Made by a program: the position numbers and the translations under genes
Notes under the pieces: model-generated
Seen by the model: the letters and a program-made list of their open reading frames with translations, nothing else
The model's database searches: none
What the model was told of the DNA's origin: nothing
Shown: piece by piece, positions 47,201 through 61,147 of the stretch
Layout: each line of letters starts with the position of its first letter
Position numbering within the stretch: the stretch's first letter is position 1
NCBI GenBank assembly: GCA_030685235.1
Contig: MU839159.1
Coordinates: 154,476 to 218,475, forward strand
Length of the DNA: 64,000 nucleotides
Direction: 5' to 3'
Source: Copromyces sp. CBS 386.78
Taxonomy: Eukaryota; Ascomycota; Sordariomycetes; Sordariales; Sordariaceae

Positions 47201-49245
47201 TAAATATCTCTTTAATAAAATTAAATTTTAGTAGTTGGGAGATTAGGTTATTCTCGTCGAAAATACTAAAATCTATATCATTCTTAATACTATAGAGGAA
47301 TAGGTCGTTAAATTGTAGGTTAGCGTTTATACAACAATATCAATTATATATACCCTTATAATTAACCGTCATTTTAAACCATTTCTCCTTATACCGCTCG
47401 TAATATTATATTTATATTATATTAAACTTTTCGTAAAAAATAAAATTATTAAAATAATTAAATTTAGGGATAATTCTAATAATTATATCGCTATCGAAAA
47501 TAGGATTACAATCAAATTCAATATTTCCTAAACTAAAGAATCGGATACCAGGCGTACACTCTTATAAAGGCGCTAAAGGCGCTCGCTCTCGTAAAAGCGC
47601 TCTACCTAATAATCGACCTCTTCTTAACATTTAGGGTTATAATTATTCTAGCTCGGTCTCGAAGGTGCTATATTCTTTAATATAATCATTAATATTAAAT
47701 ATAGCATTTTAGGGAGTATTAAACGGGTTCTTTATTTAGGGAAGGCGGATAGGATTTAGGATACCGAAGAAATCGTTATTACTTTATTAATCGCCAATAT
47801 TATAAATATATTAATCGCTATTATTTTAATTAAAATCCTCTTCGTTAATTAACTCCTAATATAACCTATAATAATTATATTCAACGTCGTACCTATTAAA
47901 AAAATTACCCCTAGGATATTCTCGCTTGTAGTAAATACATACTTTCGACTTATTATAAATATTATAATTAGGAATATTATATATATATATAATATAGAAT
48001 TTAATAATAGGGTTATAATTAATTAGCCGGCGAAGTGAGTAATAAATTAAGTAAATAAAATACAATATATCGTCGTCGGAATTAGAATCCTAACCGATAA
48101 TACTAGAAACGTTAAAATTATTACCTTAACTAGGGGTATTACTTTACTAGCAGTCAAGGCATATATCTATCTCCCTATAGAATAGATCGATATACTCTTT
48201 ACAAAGCCATTCTTAACGGTAACGAATACAAAACTTACTTTAATACCAAATATTAACATTAAGGATAAGAATATAAATAATATAATAAAATAAATCGGGT
48301 AGGCGGTCTCGAAGGTACTTAAAAAAGCCGTATACTTCGTAACGGAAGGGTTGAACCAATTAGGACTAAAATAAATTCGTAATAGTCTCTTACAAATTAG
48401 AATATTATCGTACAATAAGGGTTACTAAAAAAAGTATTAGGGAAATTTATTCGTTTTTACACTTTCGCTATCGGTAATTTCGTTAAATCTCTTTAAATTC
48501 GGCTTATACTCTAGCAGTTTCTTCGTTATTTTATTAAATTAATTATTAATAATTAACTATTATTATACTAAAAAATAGTAATTAAACCTATAAATTTTTA
48601 CTTCGACGTAAAAAATTGGGGGCGCTTAATATAAATTACATAACCTTATCCTTAATCTATTAAAATTTAAATTTATATATTTTAAAGCAGTAAATTTTCG
48701 GCGGTTACTAGGTTTATTAATTTAATAATACTTCCTAAATAGGCTATATAGCCGGCAATCGAATATCTATTAATAGGGCGTTATCTAATTTCCTTTTAAA
48801 TACATTAAATAGTATTACAGTTTTATTAAAATTCGCTATTAATTTCTTCTCCTATTTATTATTCAAACTATTAATTAAATTTTTAATTTTAAAAATATTG
48901 GAATTAACGTTACCTTTATTATTCAAGAAATTATAATCGCCGTTATCCTTATTATTAACCGATATAATAAATTAATTATTAAATTAATTATTAAACTTAT
49001 TATAATTAAATACCTTCTTATTATTATTACCGTTGTCTAGCTTTAAACTCTTTACATATTATAATTTAACGCCCTCTACTTTATTATTATTATTAATATT
49101 CAAAATCTATTAATTCTTAGGTAGATATTTCAATATCTTCGCTTTCGAATTATTATCGGCGGGGATCGAGATGTAGGAAAGCCGGACCTTAAAATACCGG
49201 GCGTTAGAATACTAGAATTAGAGCCGGAACCGGAGCCGGAATTTA
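41246..49245. mobile_element. 8-kb decayed block, coding traces on both strands
   Basis: RIP-like sequence without usable ORFs. With stops ignored, the left end reads on the minus strand at about 41450-41740 (ILEEAVRKIFEPAVKRC). Long plus-strand frames run from about 44500 to 46600, with Pro-rich KPRNF repeats near 45430-45530 and (Glu-Pro)n near 46505-46560 (EPEPEPEPE). From 46600 to 49100 the better frames are on the minus strand. Converging gene traces are unusual for a single LTR element. I recognise no RT, integrase or transposase here, and no terminal repeats. Confidence 0.35.
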
Positions 49246-49477
49246 TATCACGGGGGTAACACCGTTGGGGGTGAGGTTGGATAAACGTAGTTGTACGAGG
49301 AAGGAAAGAAGGAGAGGAGGGAGGAGTGCGGTCTGGATATAGGGCAGGCTGTGCCGTGCCCGGATCCAGACCGAGGCCCACTGGTGCGTGCGTGCATGCG
49401 ATCCTATTGGCCAATGGCCAATGGACTCGACCATGCAGTGCCCAGTGCTATGTGCCATCACAGGTAATCCTGTGATA
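49246..49477. repeat. Solo LTR with perfect 5-bp target duplication
   Basis: 232 bases from TATCACGGGGGTAACACC to GGTAATCCTGTGATA, with inverse TATCAC/GTGATA ends and ATTTA on both sides (49241-49245 and 49478-49482). Ordinary base composition with many CA and TG in a heavily mutated neighbourhood. Its start resembles the family A LTR (TATCACGGGG) but the body differs. Solo LTRs arise by recombination between the two LTRs of a full element. Confidence 0.8.
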
Positions 49478-49482
49478 ATTTA

Positions 49483-51640
49483 GGGGGTTTGAACAGTATT
49501 ACAAAATTCTTAAAGGATTAGTAAACGTTTAATTACACTTAACACGGCCTTTTTTTAGTAAAGAAAGTACGGCATCGGCAAGGAGTCTCTTACTACTAGT
49601 AATTATTAATATAGCGTTAAAAGCCATAAATTTGATAGAGCCACGCTTATTCTTAAAAATTTATATTTAAAGAAATATTAATTATTTAAAATTACTAACT
49701 AAACAACCAACTAGCCAATATTACTTGAATCGTACCCACAACCCCCCGCGGCCTAAATTTTAACCTTCGAGGGTACTATTTACCCGTAAATAGTAGAATA
49801 ACGCAGTATATTAGGATTCTATATAGGATTTACGTATTTTAAAGAATTTACTATTAAATAAATAATACTAGTTAATTAGTTAGCGGATAGGAGGGGAGAG
49901 GAACGGTAAAAAAATAAAAGAAAAAAGTAATATTAATTTACTACTTTATTACAATAAACGTTGTATATTACGGTATAAATATTAGGATTTCGTTTGCTAA
50001 CGAATATTTAAATAGGTTTAATCTTTTTATAGGTGCCACACTTTCGTATTATTTGCTAGTTACTAAGCGGCGGCGGCTTAAGCTATTAATTTAAATCTAT
50101 TTTAATTAACTATTTAATTGGATAAATAGTTGAATATAAGATTAAATCGCAATATTCTAATTAATAAATAGAAAGAATAAAAGCTAAAAAACCCAAAAAG
50201 AAATAGGATAATAACATTACTCTTCCAATTTTAATTAAATAAATTTTATACTAATATATTAATATTAATATCTTCGTCCGGCTACTCTTCAAAGTAGGAT
50301 TCTAATTATCCAATACAATTAAATATCGATATTAAAAGGATATTAATTAAAAAAAGAATACGTTAGATTCCTATTCTAAGTTAATGTAATCGATACCTAC
50401 TTTCCCAACTATAGGTAGGAATATCTTTTTTTTCGCTACAATGGCTATCCAATACGATATACCGCCGCGGGTTTACGTTAATAAGATTGAAAATGTCGGT
50501 CAGTAAGGTATAGATGTTAATTAAGAAATAGTAACAATATTAATTAAGAATAGTAATAATGTTGACTAAAATTAGTAACGATATTGGTGCGATCGTTGGC
50601 TTCGTCGTTCGTCGCCTATGCAAAAGAAAAGAAATTAGTAAACCGAAAGAGTTAGAAGATAAATAAGGGGAATAAGAGATTTACCGGGTTAATACCCTTT
50701 TAGTATTATTAGTACTTCAGTAGTAATAGACTTTAATTTTCTCGTTCCCTATTGTTAGTAATAAGGTTAGCGGGCGAAAGTAGAGGGGAAGGGAGTTGAA
50801 GGGATAGGAGAAACGATGCGAGGGGAGCGATGTACGGTAGGAGGAGGACTAACCCGAAAGTATAGTTACCTAAGATTTAAACGCCAGTCTTAATTACCTT
50901 TAGGTTTTTAATAACCTATTAAAAGATTTCCGAAATTAAGGTGAATTAATTTTAAAAGTGAAGTTATATTATATAATAAAGAAGAGAAAGTTTGAGGGAT
51001 AGGAGAGGGGGGGGGAGGGGGATTCTTATACTTTTTTAGGAGGGAATTAATAGGTGCCAAAAATTTCCTAACGGTTTGGTTATTAGGGAAATTCTGGGTA
51101 GGTTTGGCGGTAATAATGTAATTATTATTGTAATCGCGATTGTTTGTTTGAGGTGAATGGGCGGTGTTGGTGTTGAGGGGGAAAGGATGAAGGGGGAAAG
51201 GATGAAGGTCGGTAAAGGTAGTATTGAAGGCGGTAGTGAAGGTTGAAGTGGAAGGAGTCGGTTATTATTAAAATTCTTAGTAGGGTCGTTAGTTTGCCGG
51301 TTAGGTAATAGGCTGCTAGTTGGGGTAATAATCGGTGAAGGGGATTGCGATTGCTTTATTAGTATTAAGAAATAGAAGGTAATATTCTTAGGGTAGCGGT
51401 TGTACGCTTTCTTTAGTATGTATTATAAACGTAATTTGAAGGCGATACGCGCACCTCGGTAAAACCCGTGCAAATAACTACGTAGTCGTTTAAAGGTTTG
51501 AAATTAATAGATTTCAAAAATTCGAAATAATTTTTAGCGTTGCGCGATAAAAAGGATGGTATTATTAGTATTAGTATTAATTGAATTGAAAAATAGAAAG
51601 TATAAAAAGTATTTGTAGTTTGTAACGTTTTATTGGCTTA
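49483..51640. mobile_element. Decayed AT-rich block, unclassified
   Basis: The first part continues the block before the solo LTR. Around 51000-51450 the plus strand is G-rich (GGGGAAAGGATGAAGG occurs twice near 51178-51210). No recognised domain or terminal repeat. Confidence 0.4.
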
Positions 51641-52200
51641 TTGGCGTTGGCGAATTACTGCGAAGGGGAGTTTCCGGCAAACCGGGATGGCGAATTGCCG
51701 GGAGAGCTAGAATTCCGGCAATTCGCGCGGGGGATCTGGGTACGTAAGCCGAGTCACGGGACTACGGTCGTAAATATCTGCGCGACTACGGTTGCAAGTA
51801 TATGGAAAACGACGTTTGCGGTACAATTACGACCGTATTTCAACGTATATTTTCGTGCAAAACGGGATATATAATGAGATAATTACGATGCGTACAACAG
51901 TGAATTTTTGATATAGATGATTGTTGTTGGTGTTGAGTAATGTTACGATGAATGCGATGTCAAATGGCGGATTTCAGTCTGTGTGTACGGGCTTCGAGTT
52001 CAATTGAATTGTAGAATTTCCCGATTGGGAATATGGGTTCTACAATTATTTTGTAGGGCGACCTAGTATAAATAGAACCGCCGCTCCTTCCGTCGCTTCG
52101 TGGTAGGCCTACGGACCACGACCTCTGGTGTGAAATGTCCATGTCACCTCTGGTGGGCCCGACGACGAAGCTTAGTGGAGGAGTGGGCGTTTCAATAATA
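51641..52200 (+). repeat. Little-mutated stretch, possible 5' LTR or leader of Gypsy element D
   Basis: Ordinary composition. An 11-bp inverse pair CGAATTGCCGG/CCGGCAATTCG (51691-51701, 51715-51725) forms a hairpin. A TATA-like GTATAAATAG at about 52065 and LTR-like starts TGTTACGATG (51941) or TGTCAAATGG (51958) suggest a promoter-bearing LTR. No second copy was found downstream, so this is unproven. A 77-codon frame (51641-51874) has no known relatives that I recognise. Confidence 0.35.
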
Positions 52201-52499
52201 ATAATTATAACCTGCTTAAGCCTAAATTTAAATACAACGGTAGTATTACCCGTAATAATACCCCGGAAGCCAATAAATTCGTCCCTATTATACCTAAAGG
52301 ACTTATTATATTTAAAGGACCTATTTAGGTTAATATTATAAGTATTAAATAGAAATCTATTTGTAATTATAATTTTATTGAATTAATAAAGGAGAACGTC
52401 CAAACTATCTATAATTAAATCGATTAATTAATACTCGTTAATATTCTTTTAGAATAGCAAAAAATTAATAAATTTAAAATTAAATTAATTAAGAGGGTA

Positions 52500-52960
52500 T
52501 CGCTCTATAACGCTTCTACTAACGTTATTAAATACGCCGAAATATCTACCTTAGTTTTAGGGAATAGGGTTACCCGACTTTCTATACTACCTACGCTAAT
52601 AATCTCCGTTAAAACGAAAGGAGGAAAGAAGATCGCTACCTTACTTAATATAAGAATTAAATATAATACTATTTATAAAGGATTAGTAAATCGTTTCGGT
52701 CTAATAAATATTAATACCGAAATTAGTAATATTAATAATAACGGTAATTAAAAGGGATTCCTTAGTAAAACTTATAAAAAAATATACTTATTCAATAAAG
52801 GTAAAGAAATTTATTTCTTTATTACCGAAAACCGTCTACCAAATTATAAGATTATTCTAGGTCTGCCCTTCTTTTAAAACGCCAATATTTATATAAAGTA
52901 CAACGAAAACGGGAAGAATTATACTTCTATTATTATTAATGGAATAATAATCCGCGCTAT
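52500..52960 (+). pseudogene. Protease region of element D
   Basis: Near 52830-52960 the frame reads NYKIILGLPFF followed by NANIYIKYNENGKNYTS, the C-terminal block of Gypsy aspartic proteases. The catalytic motif is not readable. Confidence 0.5.
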
Positions 52961-53849
52961 TCTAACCGTTGCCCCCGAAGTATATAAAAGCGGTAAAGAT
53001 TTCGAAGCTTAGAAATTAATTAAAGCCAATTAACGGGTTTAATTCTCGAACGGTATTTACAACTCTATACAATTTAGTAAAAATAGCGTCGTAGATACTA
53101 GTTGTCCGGTAAGGATAGAATTACCGAATTGAATAAAATGTAAAGAAAATAATAAAAAAAATATTATATTTACGGATAAAGTAGCGGAAAATTTAATAGA
53201 AATATTATATCAAGAGAAAGAAAAATATAAAGCATTATAAAAAATTTAGAAGATTATTAGAGAAGGAGACGCTAATTCTAAAGTTAATTCGGATTTAAAG
53301 AATATTATTCGGCTACGTTCGGTATAAAGTAGAGGAAAAAATCCTAGGACTAGTATTAAAGAGGATTCGGAGGAATTAAAGGCAATAATTATTCCCCGGC
53401 AAATAAAGAAGAAGATTAAAAAAGTACTAATAAGGGAGTTTAAAAAGGCCGTAAAGAAATTTATAGGGAAAGTAAGGTAAGTACCGACGACTCTCTGCGT
53501 ATAAATTAATACTATATATAAGAAGGTCGGTTAAAAAGTTAATTTAATTAATAATATAAACTTTAACGGATTAAAACCGGTAGGAAACCCTAATTAGAAA
53601 GTAATTAAGTAAGCCTAAATATAAAAGTAGATTACTAATATTCTAGAGAATTTCGGTATAGAGTAGGACGGTTATATTATTCCCCGGTTTATAGAGCTAA
53701 TTAAAAAGTCGAAATTAACTGAAGAACATTTTTAAACTATAATTAAAACGGTTTAAAGCACTTTAAACAATAGCGAAATTAAATTATTTACTTATATCCT
53801 TTATAATAGGGAATATACTCTTACTTAGGATTTTATAGAGTATAGAAAA

Positions 53850-54540
53850 TTCAATCCCAATATAATTCCCCCTCAATAAATCCGTACTATCCCGTACTTA
53901 ACCTAATAGACTAAAGCTATCCTTATCTTTAAAATTCTTTATAACCAAATTTATAATCTATTTAAGGAAAGGATAAAAAAAGGAATCCTCGAAGAAAGTT
54001 ATACTACCTACCGAAATAATTGGTTTTTCGTTATTAAGAAGGATAGAAGTATATACTTGATTAATAACGCTTAAAAAATTAACTGGGTTACCCTAAAAGA
54101 TATAAATCCATTCCTAAGTTACAAAGAATTTAATAAAGGTTTTAAAAATCATAAAATAATCTCTCTATTCGATCTCTTTTCTAATTATAACCAAATCCCT
54201 TTCGAAGAAACTAATAAGGATATTACTACCTTTTCTATACCCTTTAACCACTTTAAAATAACGATTTTACTTTAAGGAAATACTAATTCTATCGCCCAAT
54301 TTATAAAAGCAATAACTAGAATATTCTATATCCTAATTCTCGATATTTACCAACCCTACTTTAATAATATTTATATTAAAAGCCTCCGGATAAACTATAA
54401 TAAAGAGGAGATTAATATAAAGGGAATTAGGAAATACATTTTAAAATACTTAATTAATATTAATAAAGTTTTATTCAATATAGAATTAACCGGAGGAACT
54501 ATTATAATTACTAAGTCCAATTAGTATTAAAACGAAATTA
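53850..54540 (+). pseudogene. Reverse transcriptase region of element D
   Basis: Motifs in order: ERIKKGILEESYTTYRNNWF, IPFEETNKDITTFSIPFNHF, LQGNTNSIAQFIKAITRIF, then an IYxxYFNNIYIKS block in place of the family's VFIDDVxIKG, and NKVLFNIELTGGTI. Catalytic Asp residues are replaced by Asn. Confidence 0.75.
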
Positions 54541-54839
54541 TATTTATAAAATACTTTTGTAATCCCGATAGGAAATCTTTAAATAAAAATAAAATTATAA
54601 AGATTAATAAGTAAATTTACTACGAATACCGACCGGATAAGAAAGGTAAAGAAATTAAATAAATTAAGGCCTTTATCGGAATTATCGAATACTATAGGAT
54701 TTAGATTAAAAATTTCGGCATTATTATAATCCCCCTTTATATACTAATAAAAAAGGGAGTCGAATAAATTTAAACCGAGAATAAGCAATTCGTAATAGAG
54801 CACCTTTAATACTTTATAATTACCGTCCTAATTCTAGCA

Positions 54840-55270
54840 ACCCTCGTTTACAACGACCCGAAGTATAATACAATTTACCTTATAGTTAACGCTTCGATCG
54901 AAGGATAAGGAATAGTATTAGAATAAATTAACCCTAATAATAAAAAATATTTTTGTAAATTCGAAAACAAGGTTTAATCGGAAGTTAAAAAATAATATAA
55001 TACTATTAAGAAGGAGCTTCGAAATCTCTTCTATATTTTTAAACGTTTACGAAAATCCTTATTTAACATTCAGTTTATTATTAAAATAAACGTTATAATT
55101 TTTATATATTAATTTAATAATATTGCTAATAACGTCCCTAATACCCTATTAATAAAATAGATTATTTAAATTAAAATTTTCAACTTCGAAATTAAGTACA
55201 TTTTTAAAAATAAAAATATAATTACCAATAGTCTATTTCGCAAACTTCTAAAGCCTTTTAATTTCTACGA
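54840..55270 (+). pseudogene. RNase H region of element D
   Basis: Reads GQGIVLEQINPNNKKYFCKF, SEVKKQYNTIKKELRNLFYI, FEIKYIFKN and INSLFRK-like blocks at the positions of the family's GWGAVL, ERKYDATKRE, FEVRHVPG and ADGLSRR motifs. Confidence 0.7.
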
Positions 55271-55559
55271 GAAGAAATACGAGGTAAATATTAACAATTT
55301 CGTAAATATATAAATCTATTTTATCTTCATTACTTATACTAACGCTCCAAAGCCTATTTTTAAAGGAAATTAATTAGACCTTTCTTACAAAATCTCTACC
55401 TATTTAACAACGTATAAAATTCCTAACCGTTTAAAGGGATTTACTTTTAAGCGCTAGTTTTATAATAATATTATAAAATACTTTATTTCCGAAGGAACTC
55501 TTTAACTATAACCGACAAATCCTTCGTAATTTCTATAAAAATTAATTAACGGCCCTATA

Positions 55560-56650
55560 GAATGTAAGCAAATTATATTTCATTATTATAACGAAATAGG
55601 TTACCAAAAAAGGAAAGGGATATATTATTATATTACTAAGTATTACTATTGGAAAGGTATATATACCGACGTTAAAGAATTAATCCGCTCCTACCCAATT
55701 TACTAGAAATATAATCCTAAAAAGTTCGAAGATAAATACTAATAAATATTTCCTAATATTTAACCTATAGGAAAGTAAACTCTTAATATTTGATTTATAC
55801 CCGGTATAAATAAAAAGAAAATACCTTTATTAAAAGTTAGAAATAACTTTACTAGTTATATAAAAGCTATTATTCTACCCAATACTAAAGTAGAAAACGT
55901 TTAGAGGTTCTTCAAATTAGTCTTTCTCTACTAGGGATTTCCTATCTCTATTCTAATAAACGGTAACTTAGAATTTATAAGAATATTTAAAGAAATAATT
56001 AATTTATTAGGGATCTTAAAGTATATTATTACCCCTTATAATTCGAAAACGAATAAATTAAACGAATAAAAATATTCGACTATCGCTACCTCCCTAATTA
56101 AAATTACCAACGGGAATAACGCTAATTAAAGGATATACTTACCCTACATTCTCTTTATTAACTATATAATAGTAAAACGTAATTATAGATATACTCCCTT
56201 TTAATTTACTTATAATTATAACCTAATTACTCCTGTTAAATTTAATCTACCCTCTTAGAAAACAGCTAATTAAGAGAACGATAACAAACGTATAATAAGA
56301 GAGGAATTAATTTCTATTATAGCCGCTATATATATAAATACTAAATACTACTTCGTTTAAATAACCGAAAAAATTATAGTAATAAGAAAGAAGGCTATTA
56401 ACTACCGTAATAAGTATAATTAACGAAGGATAAAACTTCTAAATAGTTAAATTGAAAAAGGAAATCTAATATTAATTTATAATAGTATCTAGCGTATTAA
56501 TATAAATTCTAATAAGAAATTAATTTACTAGTAAAAAAATTTATACCGTATCCGCCGAATTTCGGATAATATTTACTATATTAGGACCTTCGATAGCATA
56601 GAAATTAATAAATTAGTTAGCTCTTAGAAGATTAAAAAATTTATTATAAA
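55560..56650 (+). pseudogene. Integrase region of element D
   Basis: Zinc-binding part: CKQIIFHYYNEIGYQKRKG, YYYWKGIYTDVKELI and YPIYQKYNP. The core runs from about 55760 to 56250, with LVFLYQGFPISILINGNLEF and TPYNSKTNKLNE standing for DNG.EF and PYHPQANG.VE. The C-terminal part contains IYNSIQ and YRIRRISDNIYYIR, the usual end of this branch. Confidence 0.7.
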
Positions 56651-57070
56651 GGACGGTATAATATTAATAGTAAACGAACCCAAAACTCTATTAAACTAAA
56701 TTAATTTTAAAGGAAGATAAAGAGATTTTAAGCCGCCTAATAACGGAATTATATTAAAAGAAATAGGATAGCGAAATCTAAGTACCGGCCTAAACGAAGA
56801 AAGGATAATATTCGAATTATAATAAATAATAAAATTTTGTATTAAAGTATAAAAGGTAAAAACGGCAAAATAAAATTAATGTTTAGAAATCCCCCTACCG
56901 AATACTAAGCTATTGGGCAATTAAGAAAAAGTAGACCCCGAAGAAGAAGAAGAAGAACTTTAATAGAAGAGCGGATTCTAAATACAATACTAGACCTAGC
57001 CCTATAAAAACGCTATAGACGACGAGGAAATCCGCACACCGACCGAAATTTTCAATCCAATATTTTTCTT

Positions 57071-60000
57071 TTTTTTTCTCTTTTTTCTTTTTATTCTCTA
57101 TTTTTTCCCTCCCCAATTTCCTCCCTATTCCTTCGCATTAAAAATATATCCTTTTATCTCTTCCCCCCTACTATTTTAATCCGAAATTATATCTTTTTAT
57201 TTATTTATTTTATTTTTTTCGTTTAAAAGCTCGAATAAAGGGAAGTCCATACTAATTCTATAATATAAATAATTCCGACCTATTTTCCAACCCTAATATA
57301 TTAAAAGCCCTTAGGGAATTACAAACCTAAGTAGGAATAAATCTAGAATATACAATTGAAAAATTAGTGTATTATTTAAATGCAATTACTATTTTTTAAT
57401 TTAAAGAATAACTTATTTTACAAAGTTCTAGAAGGGAAGAAATCTATCTAAGCTACCCTTCTAAGGGAAAATTCTTCTTAAAGAAGGCTTATTTTTTTCG
57501 TTGGCTATTTTTACTATTTAGAAACCGCCTTTAAAGTTACTTTATTTGTACTACTTATATTTTAGCTTAACGGATACTTCCTTATACTTTTTATTTAAAT
57601 ATAATATAAGCCTTGCTATTTGCGAAGGTAATTTAAATTATTAAAGCTAAGGATTACTATTAAAGGCTACTTAAAGTTATTGGGAAGGTTATATAACTTC
57701 TAGGCTTGGGAAGACTATTTAAATATTAGAAGATTTTGCCTTCTTAATTAAATAATTTATTACTAATTACCCTACTAAGAAGTCTTATACTAAGGGAAGA
57801 GGAATACCCAATCTCCTACTACTTTTCTTAAAGAAGATAATATTTTTAGGTTATTTAAAATTATTATTAATTATTAGGATAGTATAATAGAATATTAACG
57901 TTTAGCGAAGGAAACGACGCGATTTGCCTCCTTAGCCTTTTATACTATTTAAGACTACTAGATCTAGGGCCGTTTAATTAAATATAAATTATTAAGTACC
58001 GACTTTTAATCTTTGTTTATAAGATTGTTCTCGATTATTCCGTTACCGACGATCTATATACGTAGAGCTAAGCGTTGGACCGATAAGATATTAGTAAGGC
58101 TATTTAAACGAATAATACCCTCTAGTAGCTAGTTCGCTATAAATTACCTCCCGGCGCTTCGATAACTCCGGCTAGGCATCTAATAGCGATCGGCCGAAGA
58201 AATTTCTACCCTTAGAGTGTAGCACCCGCAACGGACAGCAATTTTATTCCTACTCTTCAAATACGTTTGCATTTTATTACCCTCTATTTTTATTATTTTT
58301 TACTTCTATTTATTTTTTCTATTCTTTTTACTATTTCTATTACTAGTTTTTATTTTTATGCGAAAGCGGTATTCTAAGTTATAACCGCTTTCGAAGGGAA
58401 GATATATTAGGAGATATAGATTTATACTAAAGGAAATATATTAAAGAAAATATTATATAATATTATTGTTTCTTTACTAAATTACCGCTACCTTTTTTTA
58501 TTCCCCCCCGAAAAATATTAATAGAATATCCCTCCCCAGAGTTTTTTTCGTAAGATCTTTTCCTCCTTAAAGACGACCGATAACCCCTTATCCTAAATTC
58601 GGAACTATTAGATAAAAATATATTAAATATTACGAAAAAAATAAAAACGCTTCTAAATTAATTAATTATCCTCATCCTCGCTAAAAATAACTTCTTTTTT
58701 AATTAGCGTAAATAAAGGAGGTAGTTTCGCACTCCCAATTTTGTCGTTAATTTTAATACCCTTAATATTTAAACCTTTCCCTTTTAACCCTAAGATCTCC
58801 GCCTCGTACCGAGCGTACTTAAATTACTATTAGGGAACTTAAAGTATAAGGATAGAATAACAAAACTATTAAAAAGGAAATAAATTATCGATTAATATTA
58901 AAAAACCTCTACTCCTATATTTAAATAAATAATTATATTCTATATCGAAGAAATCCCCACAATACTAATTAAAAATTTTAAAGGCTTTAAAAAACTCTTA
59001 GGAAGTAGTATAATCGATAGCCTTTTTAATATACTAATAGTAATTAGTATAAATCCCCCCCTTAATATTCCGACCTATAGAAATATACCCGATAAAAAGA
59101 ACTTATATAAACGGAATCTCCTACTGCTATTTATTAATATAAATTAATATAAAGGTCTTCTAAAAATAAATAACGTAATAAAAATAAGTAATTCGGTTTT
59201 TAAAAGAAAAAATATAATTAATAAAAAAAATAAAGATTAGCACCCAATTTAATTATTTACTCTTATCTAAACGCCTAAATTATTAACGCTAGGATATATT
59301 CTTTCTTAAAACTTAATAGAGAATTATAGTACCCCTAAAGCTAGCCCCCCTTCTTTTCGATAAAAATCGGATTATAAAGTTTTTTACCGAAAATACTTTC
59401 CACCGCCTTTAAAATAATCTTCTAATATTCGATAAATATATTAAAATTCTTAATAAAGTGCGAAAGGAGAACGATATTTTTAAGTAATTTCTATTATAAA
59501 TAAAATAAGCTTATAACTTTTAATACGTTAAAAGTATAGATTTTTATATATTTCGCGAAAGTAAAATAGATTATAGCGTACAAAATACTTTAAAGGCTAT
59601 TTACAAAGATAAACAAGTAACGGTTAAAATTAATATAAACTTTGGAGAAGATTTATTATTTATTATTAGGACGCTTATTCGTATGGCGAGCTTAGTTTAT
59701 TATCTTTAAAGGAAACTAGGGAACGGGAATTGAATTTCTAAATATAATTAAACAATTATAAATATTTATCTATAATTCTTTAATATTCTAGCGAAGTTAT
59801 AAAATTATATTAAAAGTAAAAAGAAGCGGGAGATTAGTATAAATCGTAGCCTAAATAAGGTTAATTATAAAAAGCGAAAAAGAAGTTGAAAATAAGGATA
59901 TAGTATTAATATAAGAAAGAGTTTAAATAAAATAATAATAATAATATAAATTATAGAAAAAAAGTTAGAAAAAAAGTAGGAATCGAAGATCTTTTTATAC

Positions 60001-60840
60001 TTAATTAGCGCGCGCTAATTAAAAGGAAATTAAAAATCGGTTTAATTATATACTTAAGGATTTTAATAACCAATTAAAGTAGTAAAGGAAGAAAAGGTAT
60101 TAAAATAGAAAGAGCGGCTTATAATTTATACTATTACTATAGTTAAAAAAGAGACTTAGACCCTTGAACAAAGGAAGAAAAAAAGAAGGAACTCCCCCTA
60201 TCAAGTATTATTTATAGGTATTACCTAATAAAAGGGTATTACTAAATAAGTGGCTAAGTATAAAATTCCCCCGTTTTAATTACCTAATCTCCCTCTAATT
60301 ATAAAGGGACGATAAGGCGGAAAGAAAAAATATTGGACGAAAAATTACTACCCTATACGTTCCCCAAAAAAATTTAGCGATCCGGAATATAAATAAATAT
60401 TAGCCTAAATTAATAAATAAAAATAAAAATATTCTTCTACCAATTTTACGCTAGGAAATACTTCGATAAATAGTTCTAACTTCAAAATTTTATTTAAATA
60501 CCCTCCTTTTTAAACTTCTTTAGAAAATTTTTTTCTTTATCCCCTTTATTTTATTTAAGGACGAAACCCGGTACGCAATAGGTATTTAGAAAGGAAAACG
60601 CTTATACGGGAAATTGTAGCCCCCTTAGAGAAAGGAAGAAATTAAATTTTAAAGCTTACTAACTATCTATAAAAGAATAGCCTTCCTTCACCAAATTTCT
60701 TCTTCTAAATTTCTACCTTTAATAACTTACTTATAACCTAATCCCTAAATATTTTTTTTTACCCCTCCTAATTTAACTATTAAAGATTTTTCGTTAATAA
60801 ACTTACCTAATAATATAAGGGTTCAAATTACTATAGTATA
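57071..60840. mobile_element. Decayed block, unclassified
   Basis: AT-rich. The T-rich stretch near 57060-57110 and the pyrimidine-rich stretch to 57200 may be 3' untranslated sequence of element D. An LTR-like start GTGTAGCACCCGCAACGGAC occurs at 58218, alone. Minus-strand frames of moderate length appear at 58700-59450, but no domain is recognised. Confidence 0.35.
60001..60022. repeat. Perfect 22-bp palindrome
   Basis: TTAATTAGCGCG followed by its inverse complement completes a 22-bp palindrome. On the minus strand a B-box-like TTCGATTCC lies next to it, at 59983-59993, so it may be part of a third degenerate tRNA-like sequence (loop CTAATTA), but the stems do not pair. Confidence 0.6.
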
Positions 60841-61147
60841 ATAGTTATACAACGGTATAGAGATCTACTACCATTGCAAATTTGGATAGGGTGGTGCAAC
60901 GGTTTAATAAGCTACAACCGTATTGCAACCGTTCTGCAACCGTTGCAACATCTGCAACCGTTCTGCAACCGTTGCAACATCTGCAACCATAGGATTTTTG
61001 CACATATGACGTAATTGCTAAAAAATTTCTTACCGCACAGAAAATTCACAAGGGGAAATCGCGAATCTAGGCTAATATTCTTTTTTTTTTTGTTTTTTTT
61101 TTTATTTGTTTTTTTTTTTTTTTTATTTGAAAAGAACAAAAATTTTT

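Larger units (their letters stand above)
52200..57070 (+). mobile_element. Ty3/Gypsy retrotransposon element D, decayed
   Basis: A plus-strand pol in the order protease, RT, RNase H, integrase. It belongs to a different Gypsy branch from elements A and C, judged by its RT motifs (YRNNWFFVIKKDRS, LFDLFSNYNQ, GNTNSIAQF) and RNase H sequence. No certain LTRs. It ends near 57070 with a Glu-rich tail. Many stops; inactive. Confidence 0.75.
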
